DNA of 64,000 nucleotides from Sphingobium quisquiliarum P25 (GCF_000445065.1 NZ_ATHO01000045.1:1-64000), one strand, 5' to 3'. Shown: positions 53,560-62,913, counted from the first letter of the stretch. Notes: generated by a model not told the origin, from the letters alone. Numbers and translations: made by a program.

Positions 53560-55419
53560 TCAGAAGCGGACACGCACGCCGCCATAGGCCGAGCGGCCGT
53601 AAGTGCCATAGCCATAGGCGGTCGCATATTCCTGATCGAACAGATTGTCGATGCGGCCGTAGATTTCGAGATTTTCCGTGAGGGGGAAGGAAGCGCGCAG
53701 GTCGGCGACGGCATAGCCGTCCAGCTGGACCCGATTGCGGGTGACGGGATCGAGATCGATGCTGTCGCCGACCATGGTCACGGTCGCCCCCGTGGACAGG
53801 CCGAAGGACCAGACATAGTCCACGGACGTGCTGACGGCATTGGCGGCGCGGCGCAACAGGCGCTGGCCACGGGCCGTGCTGCCGGGCGAACGGTCCCGCG
53901 CATCGACATAGCTGTAGGCGGCGGTGAAGGTCAGCGCCTCCACGGGCCGCAGCGTCAGTTCCGCTTCCACGCCCTTGGCGCGGGTGCGGTCCAGATTTTC
54001 ATAAGTGGACGTCGCATTGTCGTAATTCAACTGATCCTGCGTGTCGCGCCAGAAGCCGGTGACGGACAGCACGGCCTTTTCGCTGCCCAGATTCTGGTCG
54101 AAGCCGATGTCATAGCTTTTGGAGCGTTCCGGCTTCAGGGCGGGATTGCCGCTGTAGGTGTCGTAAAGCTGATAGAGCGAAGGCGCCTTGAACCCTTCCC
54201 CATAGCTCAGGCGGAAATTGGTGACGCCGCCATTGGGCGAATAGTTGGCGTTGGCGCCGAAGGTGGTCGCCCCGCCGAACTGGCTATGATCGTCGCGGCG
54301 CACGCCAGCAGTCACTGACAGACCTGTGAGCGGCTTCACCACGGCGAGGCCATAAACGCTGTCGATGTTCGCCCTGTGGCTTTCGCGCGATCCGAAGCCG
54401 AAAAATTCATAGTCGGGCCGCTCATGCTCATAGCCGAGCAGCAGCTTCACTTCGTCGGCGGGCTGATAGACGGCTTCATATTCGAAGCGGAGATTGTTGC
54501 CGGAATAGCCGAAATCGGGATCAGTGCCGCGCAAATAATAATAATCGCGGTCCTGCCGATACCAGGTCACCGCCGCGCGGTTGGTCAGCGTGCCGTCGAG
54601 CAGTGCGAAGTTGAGGCCCGCATAGCCGATATACTGGTTCGACCGGGCGACGTCCGGGCTGTCGGCAGGCGCGCCGAAGAAGCTGTCATAGTCAAGATCG
54701 CCATGGATATAATAGCCGCGAAGATCCAGGCTGACATTATCGGTGAAGGCGATCTTCAACCGGGCGTTGCCGGTGACATTTTCATAACCGTCCTTTTCCG
54801 ATCCGCCGAAGCCGGGCGAGACGGCGGAAATACCGTCCGTCCTGAAATAGGCGACGCCGACGCCGCCGGAAACGATGCCGCTGGTGCCCGACACGTCCGC
54901 CTTCGCGTTCAGCGTGTCGGCATAGCCATAATCGACCGACGCCTTGCCGCCGAAGCCTTCACCCGGCACGCCGGTCATGACGTTGACGACACCGCCGATC
55001 GCCTGGCTGCCATAGGCGATGGAGTTGGAGCCGCGCAGCACCTCGATACGGCGGATATTGCCGACCAGCAGATTGCCGAAATCATATTGATCGCCGATGC
55101 CGCTGGGGTCGTTGACCTTGACCCCGTCGATCAGCACCAGCGTCTGCGTCGTTTCCGCGCCGCGCACCGACACGCTGGTGACATTGCCGAGGCTGCCCGT
55201 CCGGTTGAAGCGGATGCCCGGCGTGGTCGCCAGCAGATCGACGACGCTGACATTCTGGCGGGTTTCGATCGTCTTTTCATCAATGACGGTGACCGCTTGT
55301 CCGACCTCGTCCGTCGGCTGCTCAATGCCGAGCGCGGTGACGACGATCTCCCCCGATTCCTCCGCGACGGCGGGCGTTGCGGCGAGGAGCGCGATGAGCG
55401 AAATGCTTGTCTTCAACAT
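53560..55419 (-). CDS. btuB: TonB-dependent vitamin B12 receptor
   Basis: Outer-membrane receptor, 619 aa. Signal peptide LKTSISLIALLAATPAVA, TonB-box-like EIVVTAL, plug domain (VVDLLATTPGIRFNRTGSLGNVTSVSVRG, TLVLIDGVKVNDPSG, IRRIEVLRGSNSIAYGSQAIGGVVNV), then the beta barrel ending GGVRVRF. GGGAAGA lies before the ATG. B12 specificity is supported by the cobalamin riboswitch in its leader and the neighbouring btuFCD genes. Confidence 0.95.
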   Translation of the reverse strand: MLKTSISLIALLAATPAVAEESGEIVVTALGIEQPTDEVGQAVTVIDEKTIETRQNVSVVDLLATTPGIRFNRTGSLGNVTSVSVRGAETTQTLVLIDGVKVNDPSGIGDQYDFGNLLVGNIRRIEVLRGSNSIAYGSQAIGGVVNVMTGVPGEGFGGKASVDYGYADTLNAKADVSGTSGIVSGGVGVAYFRTDGISAVSPGFGGSEKDGYENVTGNARLKIAFTDNVSLDLRGYYIHGDLDYDSFFGAPADSPDVARSNQYIGYAGLNFALLDGTLTNRAAVTWYRQDRDYYYLRGTDPDFGYSGNNLRFEYEAVYQPADEVKLLLGYEHERPDYEFFGFGSRESHRANIDSVYGLAVVKPLTGLSVTAGVRRDDHSQFGGATTFGANANYSPNGGVTNFRLSYGEGFKAPSLYQLYDTYSGNPALKPERSKSYDIGFDQNLGSEKAVLSVTGFWRDTQDQLNYDNATSTYENLDRTRAKGVEAELTLRPVEALTFTAAYSYVDARDRSPGSTARGQRLLRRAANAVSTSVDYVWSFGLSTGATVTMVGDSIDLDPVTRNRVQLDGYAVADLRASFPLTENLEIYGRIDNLFDQEYATAYGYGTYGRSAYGGVRVRF

Positions 55420-55602
55420 GATTGTCTTCCCTGAGCGCCATGCGACATGAGGGCCAGGGCTTCCGCGCGAGCGGCCGGTGCGCGAGACAAGGAGACGCCA
55501 GCCCGCCCCGCGCACCGATGCGGCCCCCGCCGCTTCGTCGCTCAGACGGAAAAACACCGTGCCTGGGCCTGTCCCTGGACCCAAGGCAAGAGCGACCATG
55601 CG

Positions 55603-55792
55603 CCGGCAGGTCTCCTGGCTCGCGGGTCAGGGCAGCGATGCACGGGCCTTCCCGGACTCGCGTCCAGTGGCCGGTTCCCCGCGCCCTCCCCTTTCGAAAG
55701 CGTGAGTTACCAAGTGCATCGCGCTCGCCGCTTACAGTTGCAGGGACAGCCGCGGAATTGGGCGAAGGCTCGCCCGCACCGCATTCCCTTTC
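55603..55792 (-). ncRNA. Cobalamin riboswitch in the btuB leader
   Basis: On the reverse strand, in order: GAATGCGGTG (55779-55788), CGCGGCTGTCCCTGCAACTG (55735-55754), GCCACTGG (55664-55671), GGGAAGGC (55646-55653) and the B12 box AGCCAGGAGACCTGCC (55605-55620). These are the conserved elements of adenosylcobalamin-type riboswitches, with normal spacing. The element ends about 180 nt before the btuB ATG and would repress btuB when B12 is abundant. Confidence 0.95.
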
Positions 55793-55878
55793 CGGCGCGA
55801 TCTTCTTTCATGTGAGCGGTTGCCCGCCCACGCGGCGCGCCATAGGGGAAATGACGGGTTCTGCCAAGGAGTGGACGA

Positions 55879-56421
55879 ATGCGATTGCTGGGCGCGGTGC
55901 TGGCCGGTGGGCGTTCCAGCCGGTTCGGGAGCGACAAGGCGGCTGCGGTGCTGCCGGACGGGCGGACTCTGCTGGAGCATGCGGCGGCTGCGATCGGGGC
56001 GCATGTGGAGGCGGTGGTGGTCTGCGGCCGGACGGTCGAGGGGATGACGGGGCTGGCGGACCGGCCCGTGCCGGACATGGGGCCGCTGGGCGGGCTGAAC
56101 GCGGCGCTGCATCATGCGCGCGCCCAAGGATTTGACGCGGTGCTGACGACCGGGTGCGACATGCCGGTCTATCCGGCGGCGCTGGCGGACGCACTGATCG
56201 GCGAAAGCGCTGCGGTTTTGAAGGGGCAGCAACTGGCCGGGTTCTGGCCTGTTTCCCTGGCGGACGAACTGGATGCACATCTGGCGGAGAAGAATAGCCG
56301 CTCGATCTTCGGCTGGCTGGAGCGGATCGGCGCGCGGATCGTGGAGCGGGAAGATATCCTGCTGCCGAACATCAATCGGCCGGAGGATCTGGCGAAATTA
56401 GCCCTTCCCCATTCGCGCTGA
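55879..56421 (+). CDS. mobA: Molybdenum cofactor guanylyltransferase
   Basis: Adds GMP to molybdopterin to make the bis-MGD cofactor used by nitrate reductase. It has 180 aa. GAVLAGGRSSRFGSDKAAAVL is the nucleotide-binding loop; DRPVPDMGPLGGLNAAL and VLTTGCDMPVYP are conserved. AAGGAG lies upstream of the ATG. It converges on the nitrate-assimilation operon, whose NasA needs this cofactor. Confidence 0.9.
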   Translation: MRLLGAVLAGGRSSRFGSDKAAAVLPDGRTLLEHAAAAIGAHVEAVVVCGRTVEGMTGLADRPVPDMGPLGGLNAALHHARAQGFDAVLTTGCDMPVYPAALADALIGESAAVLKGQQLAGFWPVSLADELDAHLAEKNSRSIFGWLERIGARIVEREDILLPNINRPEDLAKLALPHSR

Positions 56422-56434
56422 GGTGAGGTTGCGG

Positions 56435-57217
56435 TCAAGCAGGAAGGGCAATGGTCTCCGCTATTTCGGCAGGCACGGCCGTGCCCGCAACCGCTTCGCC
56501 AATCAGAAGCAGGGTCGGGTCCTCGTCACTGATGGTCTGCACCAGGAATGCCAGCGCGGACAGCTTGCCGCGGATCAGGCGTTCATTGGGGAGCGAAACG
56601 TTAACCGCCACCATCACCGGGGTTTCGGGATCACGTCCGGCGGCGATCAACTGGCGGCTGATCTCTCCGGCGGCGGCGCGGCCCATGTAGATGCCGAGCG
56701 TGCCGCCGGGACGGGCGAGCGCTTCCCAGTCGAGCTTGAGCGGTTCGCCCGCCTTCAGATGCGCGGTGACGAGCGTCAGTCCGCGCGCCTTGCCGCGCAG
56801 GGTGAGGGAAGCGCTACCGCTCGCCGCAGCGGCGCTGGCGGTGGTGATGCCGGGGCAGATGCGGAAGCGGATGCCGTCCGCCGCCAGATGTTCCATCTCC
56901 TCCGCCGAGCGGCCGAAGATGGAGGGATCGCCGCCTTTGAGGCGGACGACGCGCTTGCCCGCCTTGGCGGCGGCGAGGAGCAGGTCGTTGATGCTCTCCT
57001 GCGCCTTGCTGTGGCGGCCAGAGCGTTTGCCCACGCTGACCCGCTCCACGCCTTGCGGGATGAGGTCGAGAACGCCGGGACCGACCAGCGCGTCGTAGAA
57101 GACAATCTCCGCCGCAGCGATCAGCTTTTCGGCCTTCCGGGTGAGCAGGTCCGGGTCGCCGGGGCCTGCGCCGACCAGCCAGACTTCACCGGGGGCGATA
57201 AGTTCATTCGGCTGCAT
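56435..57217 (-). CDS. cobA: Uroporphyrinogen-III C-methyltransferase
   Basis: SUMT, first step from uroporphyrinogen III to siroheme, the cofactor of NirB. It has 260 aa. VWLVGAGPGDPDLLT, VVRLKGGDPSIFGR and GIYMGRAAAGEISRQLIAAG are diagnostic. The ATG at 57217 has AGGAG upstream and overlaps the nasA end by 14 nt, so it is last in nirB-nirD-nasA-cobA. It is the single-domain form, not a CysG fusion. Confidence 0.94.
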   Translation of the reverse strand: MQPNELIAPGEVWLVGAGPGDPDLLTRKAEKLIAAAEIVFYDALVGPGVLDLIPQGVERVSVGKRSGRHSKAQESINDLLLAAAKAGKRVVRLKGGDPSIFGRSAEEMEHLAADGIRFRICPGITTASAAAASGSASLTLRGKARGLTLVTAHLKAGEPLKLDWEALARPGGTLGIYMGRAAAGEISRQLIAAGRDPETPVMVAVNVSLPNERLIRGKLSALAFLVQTISDEDPTLLLIGEAVAGTAVPAEIAETIALPA

Positions 57218-59816
57218 GGAGCGTCTCCTGCGGGATTTGGGCGAGGATGTTGGCGAGCGCGGGGCGGCAGGACCCGCAATTGGTGCCAGCGCCGATCGCC
57301 TTGCCGATGGCGGGCACATCGACCAGGCTCTGTTCGCGGATGGCGGTCATGATCTGATTGAGGCCGATGTCGAAGCAGACGCAGATGGTCGGCCCCTTGT
57401 CAGGCTGGTTGCCCGGCCCACGGGCGGCGAGGACGGAGGCCCCCACCCCTTCGACGGCAAGCTGGCTGATGAGCCAATCCCGCGAGGGGAGCAGGCCGGT
57501 GCGGGTGACGAAGAGGACGGCGGCGAGCTTGCCTTCGCTGATGATCGCGATACGGCGGGTGCCGCGCGTCATGTCGATGGCTTCGACCCGGTCGCCCTTG
57601 GGCAGGCTGGCTTCGAGCCTTATGGGATCGCCATTGCCCGCGACTTCGTAGAGCGCGCCGCCGGGAACGGTCACGCGGGTCGACCAGAGGCAGGGGAGCT
57701 TCGCGGGCTGATCACCGCGCAGGATCAGGAAGCCCTTCCATTCGGTGACGACCCTCTCGATGCTGGCGGGGGTCAGTTTGAAGCCGGGCTGGCCCGAATG
57801 CGGATCGACCAGCGGACGGGGCAGCAGGCCGGTGCGGCCGCCGGTCGAGACCTGATCGGTCCAGTGGATCGGCGTGAAGATCTCGCCCCGGCGCTGACCA
57901 TCGCTATGAGCAACGCGGAAGATGCTGTTGCCCTGCGCGGTCTGAACGCGGGCAAGGTCGCCATCGATAATGCCGAGGTCCTGCGCATCTTCGGGATGGA
58001 TTTCGACCAGCGGCTCCTCACGGTGACGGGCGAGTTTGGGCGCGAGGCCGGTGCGCGTCATCGTGTGCCACTGGTCGCGATAACGGCCGGTGTTGAGCGT
58101 CATCGGCCACTGTTTGAGCGGCTCCTGCAACTCCATCTGCTTCGTCAGGACCAGCCGCGCCTTGCCATCCGGCGTCGAGAAATGGCCATCGGCAAACGGC
58201 TTGTCGCCACCCCAGCGGAACGGCTCCATCGCCTCATAGGCGTCATTGCCGATGGTGGCGTGGCCGCGCAGGTTGAGCACGCGCTGGCCGTCATTTTGAT
58301 AGGCGGTCAGGCGCGCATGTTCGCGCCAGATGTCGGCGGGCCGGTCATAGGCGAAGGCATTGGCCCAGCCCATCCGCCTGGCGACTTCCTTGATGATCCA
58401 CCAGTCGGGCTTGGCCTCGCCGGGGAGCGCAAGGAAAGGACGCTGGCGGCTGATCGTGCGGTCCGAATTGGTGACCGTGCCGTCCTTCTCCCCCCAGCCA
58501 GCGGCGGGCAGGCGAACATCGGCATGAACGCTGCTGTCGGTGTCCGCGATGATGTCCGACACGACGAGGAAGGGAACCGCTTCCAGCGCCTCGCGCACGC
58601 GGTTGGCGTCGGGCAGCGAAACGGCGGGATTGGTCGCCATCACCCAAAGCGCCTTTATGCGGCCTTCATTGATGGCACGGAACAGATCGACGGCTTTCAG
58701 GCCCGGCTTGGCCGCCATGTTCGGCGCGGCCCAGAAGCGGCCTACCCGCTCCACATTTTCGGGCGCAAAGTCCATGTGGCTGGCAAGGGTTGATGCGAGG
58801 CCGCCCACCTCGCGGCCGCCCATGGCGTTGGGCTGGCCGGTGATCGAGAAAGGCGCCGCGCCCGGCTTGCCGATGCGGCCGGTGGCGAGGTGGACATTGA
58901 TGATCGCGTTCACCTGATCGGTGCCGCGGATCGACTGGTTGATGCCCTGGCTGAACAGGGTGACGGTACGCGGCGTGGCGGCGAACAGCTTGAAGAACTG
59001 TTCCAGCAGCGCGGGCGCGATGTCGCATGTCTTGGCCGTGGTCCACAGGTCATGGCCGGTGCGGATATGCTCCCAGAAGCCTTCGGGGGCGTTGACATGA
59101 TCGGCCATATAGGCGGGATCGGTGATGCCTTCCTGATCACACCAGGCGAGCAACCCATTCATCAACGCCACGTCGGTGCCGGGCTTCACCGGCAGATGCA
59201 GGTCGGCGCCTTCGCAGGTTTCGGTACGGCGCGGATCGATGACGACCAGCTTGGTGCCGCGAGCAGCACGGGCAGCTTGAATACGCTGGTAAACGATCGG
59301 GTGGCACCAGGCCGTGTTGGAGCCGACCAGCACGATCAGGTCCGCTTCCTCCAGATCGCCATAGTTCGCTGGCACCACATCCTCGCCAAAGGCGCGGTTG
59401 TGACCGGCGACCGCGCTCGACATGCAGAGGCGGCTGTTGGTGTCGATGTTGGAAGTGCCGATGAAGCCCTTCATCAGCTTGTTGGCGACATAATAATCTT
59501 CGGTCAGCAGCTGGCCCGAAACATAAAAGGCGACGCTGTCGGGTCCGTAGCGATCGACCGTCTCGCGAAATTTCTTCGCCACAAGGTCAAGCGCCTTGTC
59601 CCAGCTGGCGCGCTTGTTGCCGATCATGGGATGCAGCAGGCGCCCGGTCAGGCCAACGGTTTCGCCCAGATGCGTGCCCTTGGAGCAGAGACGCCCGCCA
59701 TTGGCCGGGTGCGCTTCATCGCCCCTGATCTTGACCGACCGGGGCCTGGTCTGCGTGGCCGAAATGCCGCAACCGACGCCGCAATAGGCGCAGGTGGTGC
59801 GGATGGCCTCTGTCAT
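57204..59816 (-). CDS. nasA: Assimilatory nitrate reductase, catalytic subunit
   Basis: Cytoplasmic molybdoenzyme reducing nitrate to nitrite, 870 aa. The N-terminal [4Fe-4S] site begins CAYCGVGCGI; the bis-MGD-binding region includes SSAVAGHNRAFGEDVVPANYGDLEEAD and NMAAKPGLKAVDLF. A C-terminal BFD-like [2Fe-2S] domain (CVCFDIGL, TNCGSCRPALANIL) is fused, as known for NasA without a separate reductase subunit. The ATG at 59816 directly precedes the conserved start; earlier in-frame codons are not conserved. Confidence 0.95.
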   Translation of the reverse strand: MTEAIRTTCAYCGVGCGISATQTRPRSVKIRGDEAHPANGGRLCSKGTHLGETVGLTGRLLHPMIGNKRASWDKALDLVAKKFRETVDRYGPDSVAFYVSGQLLTEDYYVANKLMKGFIGTSNIDTNSRLCMSSAVAGHNRAFGEDVVPANYGDLEEADLIVLVGSNTAWCHPIVYQRIQAARAARGTKLVVIDPRRTETCEGADLHLPVKPGTDVALMNGLLAWCDQEGITDPAYMADHVNAPEGFWEHIRTGHDLWTTAKTCDIAPALLEQFFKLFAATPRTVTLFSQGINQSIRGTDQVNAIINVHLATGRIGKPGAAPFSITGQPNAMGGREVGGLASTLASHMDFAPENVERVGRFWAAPNMAAKPGLKAVDLFRAINEGRIKALWVMATNPAVSLPDANRVREALEAVPFLVVSDIIADTDSSVHADVRLPAAGWGEKDGTVTNSDRTISRQRPFLALPGEAKPDWWIIKEVARRMGWANAFAYDRPADIWREHARLTAYQNDGQRVLNLRGHATIGNDAYEAMEPFRWGGDKPFADGHFSTPDGKARLVLTKQMELQEPLKQWPMTLNTGRYRDQWHTMTRTGLAPKLARHREEPLVEIHPEDAQDLGIIDGDLARVQTAQGNSIFRVAHSDGQRRGEIFTPIHWTDQVSTGGRTGLLPRPLVDPHSGQPGFKLTPASIERVVTEWKGFLILRGDQPAKLPCLWSTRVTVPGGALYEVAGNGDPIRLEASLPKGDRVEAIDMTRGTRRIAIISEGKLAAVLFVTRTGLLPSRDWLISQLAVEGVGASVLAARGPGNQPDKGPTICVCFDIGLNQIMTAIREQSLVDVPAIGKAIGAGTNCGSCRPALANILAQIPQETLHAAE

Positions 59817-59930
59817 GCTCTTACCTCTTCGTCCCGAGGAACAAGATTTGGGTGGAGGCGCATGCCGCAAGGGATGGCCAGCAGACCGCCCCCACCCAGA
59901 TCCCCGCCGCTATGGCTGGGGACCGGAAGC

Positions 59931-60266
59931 TCACGCGGCCGCCTTGAGCGCCGTGGGGCGGGCGATCAGGATGCGGCCGCCTTCCTCTTTCACGGCGATG
60001 GCCGGCGTGCAGCCTTCATCATTGCCCTGCGCCTCGCCCGTTTTCAGGGCGATGTTCCAGTTGTGCAGCGGGCAGGCGACGCTGTGGCCATGGACTATGC
60101 CCTGGCTCAGCGGCCCCTTCTTGTGCGGGCATTCATTGACCAGCGCGAAAACCTTGTCGTCGCTGGTGCGGAACACGGCGATTTCCTTTTCGCCAGCAAT
60201 CTGCACCGTGCGGGCGCCGCGCTGGGGAATGTCGGCCAGCGTTCCGATGTCGATCCATGTCGTCAT
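59931..60266 (-). CDS. nirD: Nitrite reductase small subunit
   Basis: Rieske-type partner of NirB, 111 aa. VNECPHKKGPLSQGIVHGHSVACPLHNWNIALKTGEA has the Rieske-like Cys-His pattern. It starts 5 nt after nirB and is followed, after about 114 nt with no gene, by nasA. Confidence 0.94.
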   Translation of the reverse strand: MTTWIDIGTLADIPQRGARTVQIAGEKEIAVFRTSDDKVFALVNECPHKKGPLSQGIVHGHSVACPLHNWNIALKTGEAQGNDEGCTPAIAVKEEGGRILIARPTALKAAA

Positions 60267-60271
60267 GTCGT

Positions 60272-62779
60272 TCACTCCGCAGCGATGGCGATGGGTTCGA
60301 GATGCTGGTGCAGTTCGGCATGTCGGCCCGCCGCACGCTCCGCCCATGGGTCGTCTTGAGAAAAGCTTTGCGAATAGAGGAAGCGGCTGCGCAGGGCCTC
60401 ACGGCCTGCTTCGTCTTCCACAATGCGCTGCTTCACATATTCGACGCCGACACGCTCGATCCACGGCGCGGTGCGCTCCAGATAGCGGGCTTCTTCGCGG
60501 TAGAGCTGGATGAAGGCAGCGCAATAATCCAGCGCCTCCTGCTCGGTCGCGACCTTGCACAGCAGGTCGGTGGCGCGGACATGGATACCGCCATTGCCGC
60601 CGACATGCAGTTCATAGCCCGAATCCACGCAGACCACGCCAAAGTCCTTGATCGTCGCCTCCGCGCAATTGCGGGGGCAGCCGGAGGCCGCGATCTTGAA
60701 TTTGTGGGGCATCCAGGAACCCCAGGTCATCCGCTCGATCTTGACGCCAAGGCCGGTCGAATCCTGCGTGCCGAAGCGGCACCATTCGCTACCGACGCAG
60801 GTCTTCACCGTGCGCAGCGACTTGCCATAGGCATGGCCCGACACCATGCCCGCGGCATTGAGGTCGGCCCAGACGGCGGGCAGGTCTTCCTTCTTGATGC
60901 CGAAGATGTCGAGACGCTGGCCGCCGGTGACCTTCACCATCGGCGCGTCATATTTCTCGACCACATCGGCGATGGCGCGCAATTCACGCGGGTTGGTCAG
61001 GCCACCCCACATGCGCGGAACGACCGAATAGGTGCCGTCCTTCTGAATGTTGGCGTGCATGCGCTCGTTGACGAAGCGGCTCTGCTGATCGTCCTGATAC
61101 TCGCCGGGCAGCGCGCAGAGCAGATAGTAATTCAGCGCAGGGCGGCAGGAGGAGCAACCATCGGGGGTCGACCAGTGCAGCAGTTGCATCACTTCCGGGA
61201 TCGAGCGCATATTCTGCGCCACGATCTCGCGGCGGACGTCATCATGGGTGAAGCTGGTGCATTTGCACATGGTCTTCGGACCCGAAGCCACATCGTCGCC
61301 AAGGGTGAGCGCCAGCAGATTTTCGACCAGACCGGTGCACTGGCCGCAACTTGCCGAAGCCTTGCAAGACCCACGCACCGCATCGAGGCTGCAATTGCCC
61401 GCTTCGATGCAAGCGACGACCTGGCCCTTGCTGACGCCGTTGCAGCCGCAAATCTCGGCATCGTCCGAGAGCGCCGCAACGGCCGCCTTAGGGTCCAGCG
61501 CGCCCCCTCCAGAGGCGAAGGCCTGGCCGAAGATCAGCAGGTCGCGAATGCCGCTGACGTCCTCGCCCTTCTTCAAAAGATCGAAATACCAGCCGCCATC
61601 AGCCGTATCGCCGTAGAGCACCGCGCCGATGATCCTGTCGTCCTTGACGATGACGCGCTTGTAAACGCCGCGCGAGGCGTCGCGCAGGACAATGTCCTCG
61701 CAGCCATCCCCGCCCGAAAAGTCACCCGCCGAAAAGACATCCAGACCCGCGACCTTGAGCTTGGTCGAGGTGACCGAACCCTTGTAACCCGTGTGCTGAT
61801 CGGTAAGGCCGTCGGCAAGGCTGCGGCACATATCCCACAGCGGCGCGACAAGGCCGTAGACATTGCCGTCATGCTCGACGCATTCGCCGACCGCGAGGAT
61901 GTCAGGGTCGCTGGTGACCATATGGTCATCGACCTTGATGCCGCGATTGACCTCCAGCCCGGCTTCGCGGGCCAGCGCGGTCGAAGGGCGGATGCCCACC
62001 GCCATGACGACGAGGCTGGCCGGGATTTCGCGGCCATCCTTCAGGCGCACGCCCTCCACCTTGCCGTCGCCATAAATGGCTTCGGTATTCGCGCCCGTCA
62101 GGATGGTCTGGCCCCGGCCTTCCAGCGCGGATTTCAGCAGCCAGCCCGCCGCCTCATCAAGCTGCCTTTCCATCAGCGTGTCCATGAGGTGGATGACGGT
62201 CACCTTCATGCCGCGCAGCGTGAGGCCGTGCGCTGCTTCCAGGCCCAGCAGGCCACCGCCGATCACCACCGCATTGCCGCCCTTTCCGGCGGCTTCCAGC
62301 ATTGTATCGACATCCTTCATGTCGCGGAAGCTGATGACGCCGGGCAGGTCCTTGCCGGGCACCGGAATGATGAACGGATCGGAGCCTGTCGCGATCAGCA
62401 GCTTGTCATAACCGACGGTGCGGCCCGATTCACTGGTGACGGTCTTGGCCGCGCGGTCGATCGCCGTCACCGGATCACCTGCGATCAGCTCGATATTGTT
62501 GTCGAGATACCATTCGCGATTGTTGATGACGATGTCATCGAAGCTCTTTTCACCCGCCAGAACGGGCGAGAGCATGATGCGGTTATAGTTCACATAGGGT
62601 TCTGCGCCGAAGATGGTGACGCGATAGCGCCCGGCGTCCCGCGCCAGCAGTTCCTCGACGGCGCGGCAACCAGCCATGCCGTTGCCCACAACCACCAGAT
62701 GTTCGCGAACATCTTCGGAGGGCACGAAGATTTCCTCTTCGTTGGCCGCTCCCGGTCCGGCGTTGTTCTGAAAATCCAT
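60272..62779 (-). CDS. nirB: NADH-dependent assimilatory nitrite reductase, large subunit
   Basis: Reduces nitrite to ammonium, 835 aa. In order: FAD/NADH oxidoreductase domain (LVVVGNGMAGCRAVEELLARD, NAVVIGGGLLGLEAAHGL), BFD-like [2Fe-2S] domains (ICGCNGVSKGQVV, SCGQCTGLVENLL, MCKCTSFTHDDV), and the siroheme/[4Fe-4S] sulfite-reductase-like domain with ASGCPRNCAEATIKDFG. The ATG at 62779 is preceded by AAGGG. A terminator lies in its leader, so expression depends on readthrough. Confidence 0.96.
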   Translation of the reverse strand: MDFQNNAGPGAANEEEIFVPSEDVREHLVVVGNGMAGCRAVEELLARDAGRYRVTIFGAEPYVNYNRIMLSPVLAGEKSFDDIVINNREWYLDNNIELIAGDPVTAIDRAAKTVTSESGRTVGYDKLLIATGSDPFIIPVPGKDLPGVISFRDMKDVDTMLEAAGKGGNAVVIGGGLLGLEAAHGLTLRGMKVTVIHLMDTLMERQLDEAAGWLLKSALEGRGQTILTGANTEAIYGDGKVEGVRLKDGREIPASLVVMAVGIRPSTALAREAGLEVNRGIKVDDHMVTSDPDILAVGECVEHDGNVYGLVAPLWDMCRSLADGLTDQHTGYKGSVTSTKLKVAGLDVFSAGDFSGGDGCEDIVLRDASRGVYKRVIVKDDRIIGAVLYGDTADGGWYFDLLKKGEDVSGIRDLLIFGQAFASGGGALDPKAAVAALSDDAEICGCNGVSKGQVVACIEAGNCSLDAVRGSCKASASCGQCTGLVENLLALTLGDDVASGPKTMCKCTSFTHDDVRREIVAQNMRSIPEVMQLLHWSTPDGCSSCRPALNYYLLCALPGEYQDDQQSRFVNERMHANIQKDGTYSVVPRMWGGLTNPRELRAIADVVEKYDAPMVKVTGGQRLDIFGIKKEDLPAVWADLNAAGMVSGHAYGKSLRTVKTCVGSEWCRFGTQDSTGLGVKIERMTWGSWMPHKFKIAASGCPRNCAEATIKDFGVVCVDSGYELHVGGNGGIHVRATDLLCKVATEQEALDYCAAFIQLYREEARYLERTAPWIERVGVEYVKQRIVEDEAGREALRSRFLYSQSFSQDDPWAERAAGRHAELHQHLEPIAIAAE

Positions 62780-62790
62780 CCCTTGACTCC

Positions 62791-62857
62791 AGAATAAAAA
62801 AAAAAGCCGCCATCCGGACGCTTGGGCTTTGAACCCAAAGGTCTGGATGGCGGCTTT
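62791..62857 (-). terminator. Leader terminator upstream of nirB
   Basis: On the reverse strand, GGAUGGCGGC-type arms (62806-62815 with 62845-62854, 10 bp, extended by flanking A-U pairs and an inner GAC/GTC helix) close a folded loop and run into ten consecutive T residues (A at 62796-62805). It is a strong intrinsic terminator ending about 12 nt before the nirB ribosome-binding region, so it must be overridden for nirB expression. Confidence 0.92.
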
Positions 62858-62895
62858 GCCATCATTCACGCGTCGCCAGTCCGTCCATGGACCAG
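62846..62895 (-). promoter_or_regulatory. Two-hairpin ANTAR-type antiterminator in the nirB leader
   Basis: Reverse strand. Hairpin 1 (62876-62895): stem CTGGTCC with GGACTGG, hexaloop ATGGAC. Hairpin 2 (62846-62863): perfect 6-bp stem GATGGC with GCCATC, hexaloop AAAGCC. Both loops have A at position 1 and G at position 4, the known ANTAR-protein target. The 3' arm and loop of hairpin 2 are also the 5' arm of the leader terminator, so the two folds exclude each other. A NasT-like ANTAR regulator is implied but not encoded in the window. Confidence 0.85.
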
Positions 62896-62913
62896 TTCAG
62901 CTATGTGAGTGGA

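Noticed and set aside
55420-55599. A 60-residue N-terminal extension of BtuB from an upstream ATG
   Set aside because: It would read from the edge of the riboswitch and precede a normal signal peptide; the ATG at 55419 has a ribosome-binding site.
60257-62797. An 846-codon forward frame opposite nirB
   Set aside because: It mirrors the codon pattern of nirB, which has clear cofactor motifs; the antisense product shows no domain.
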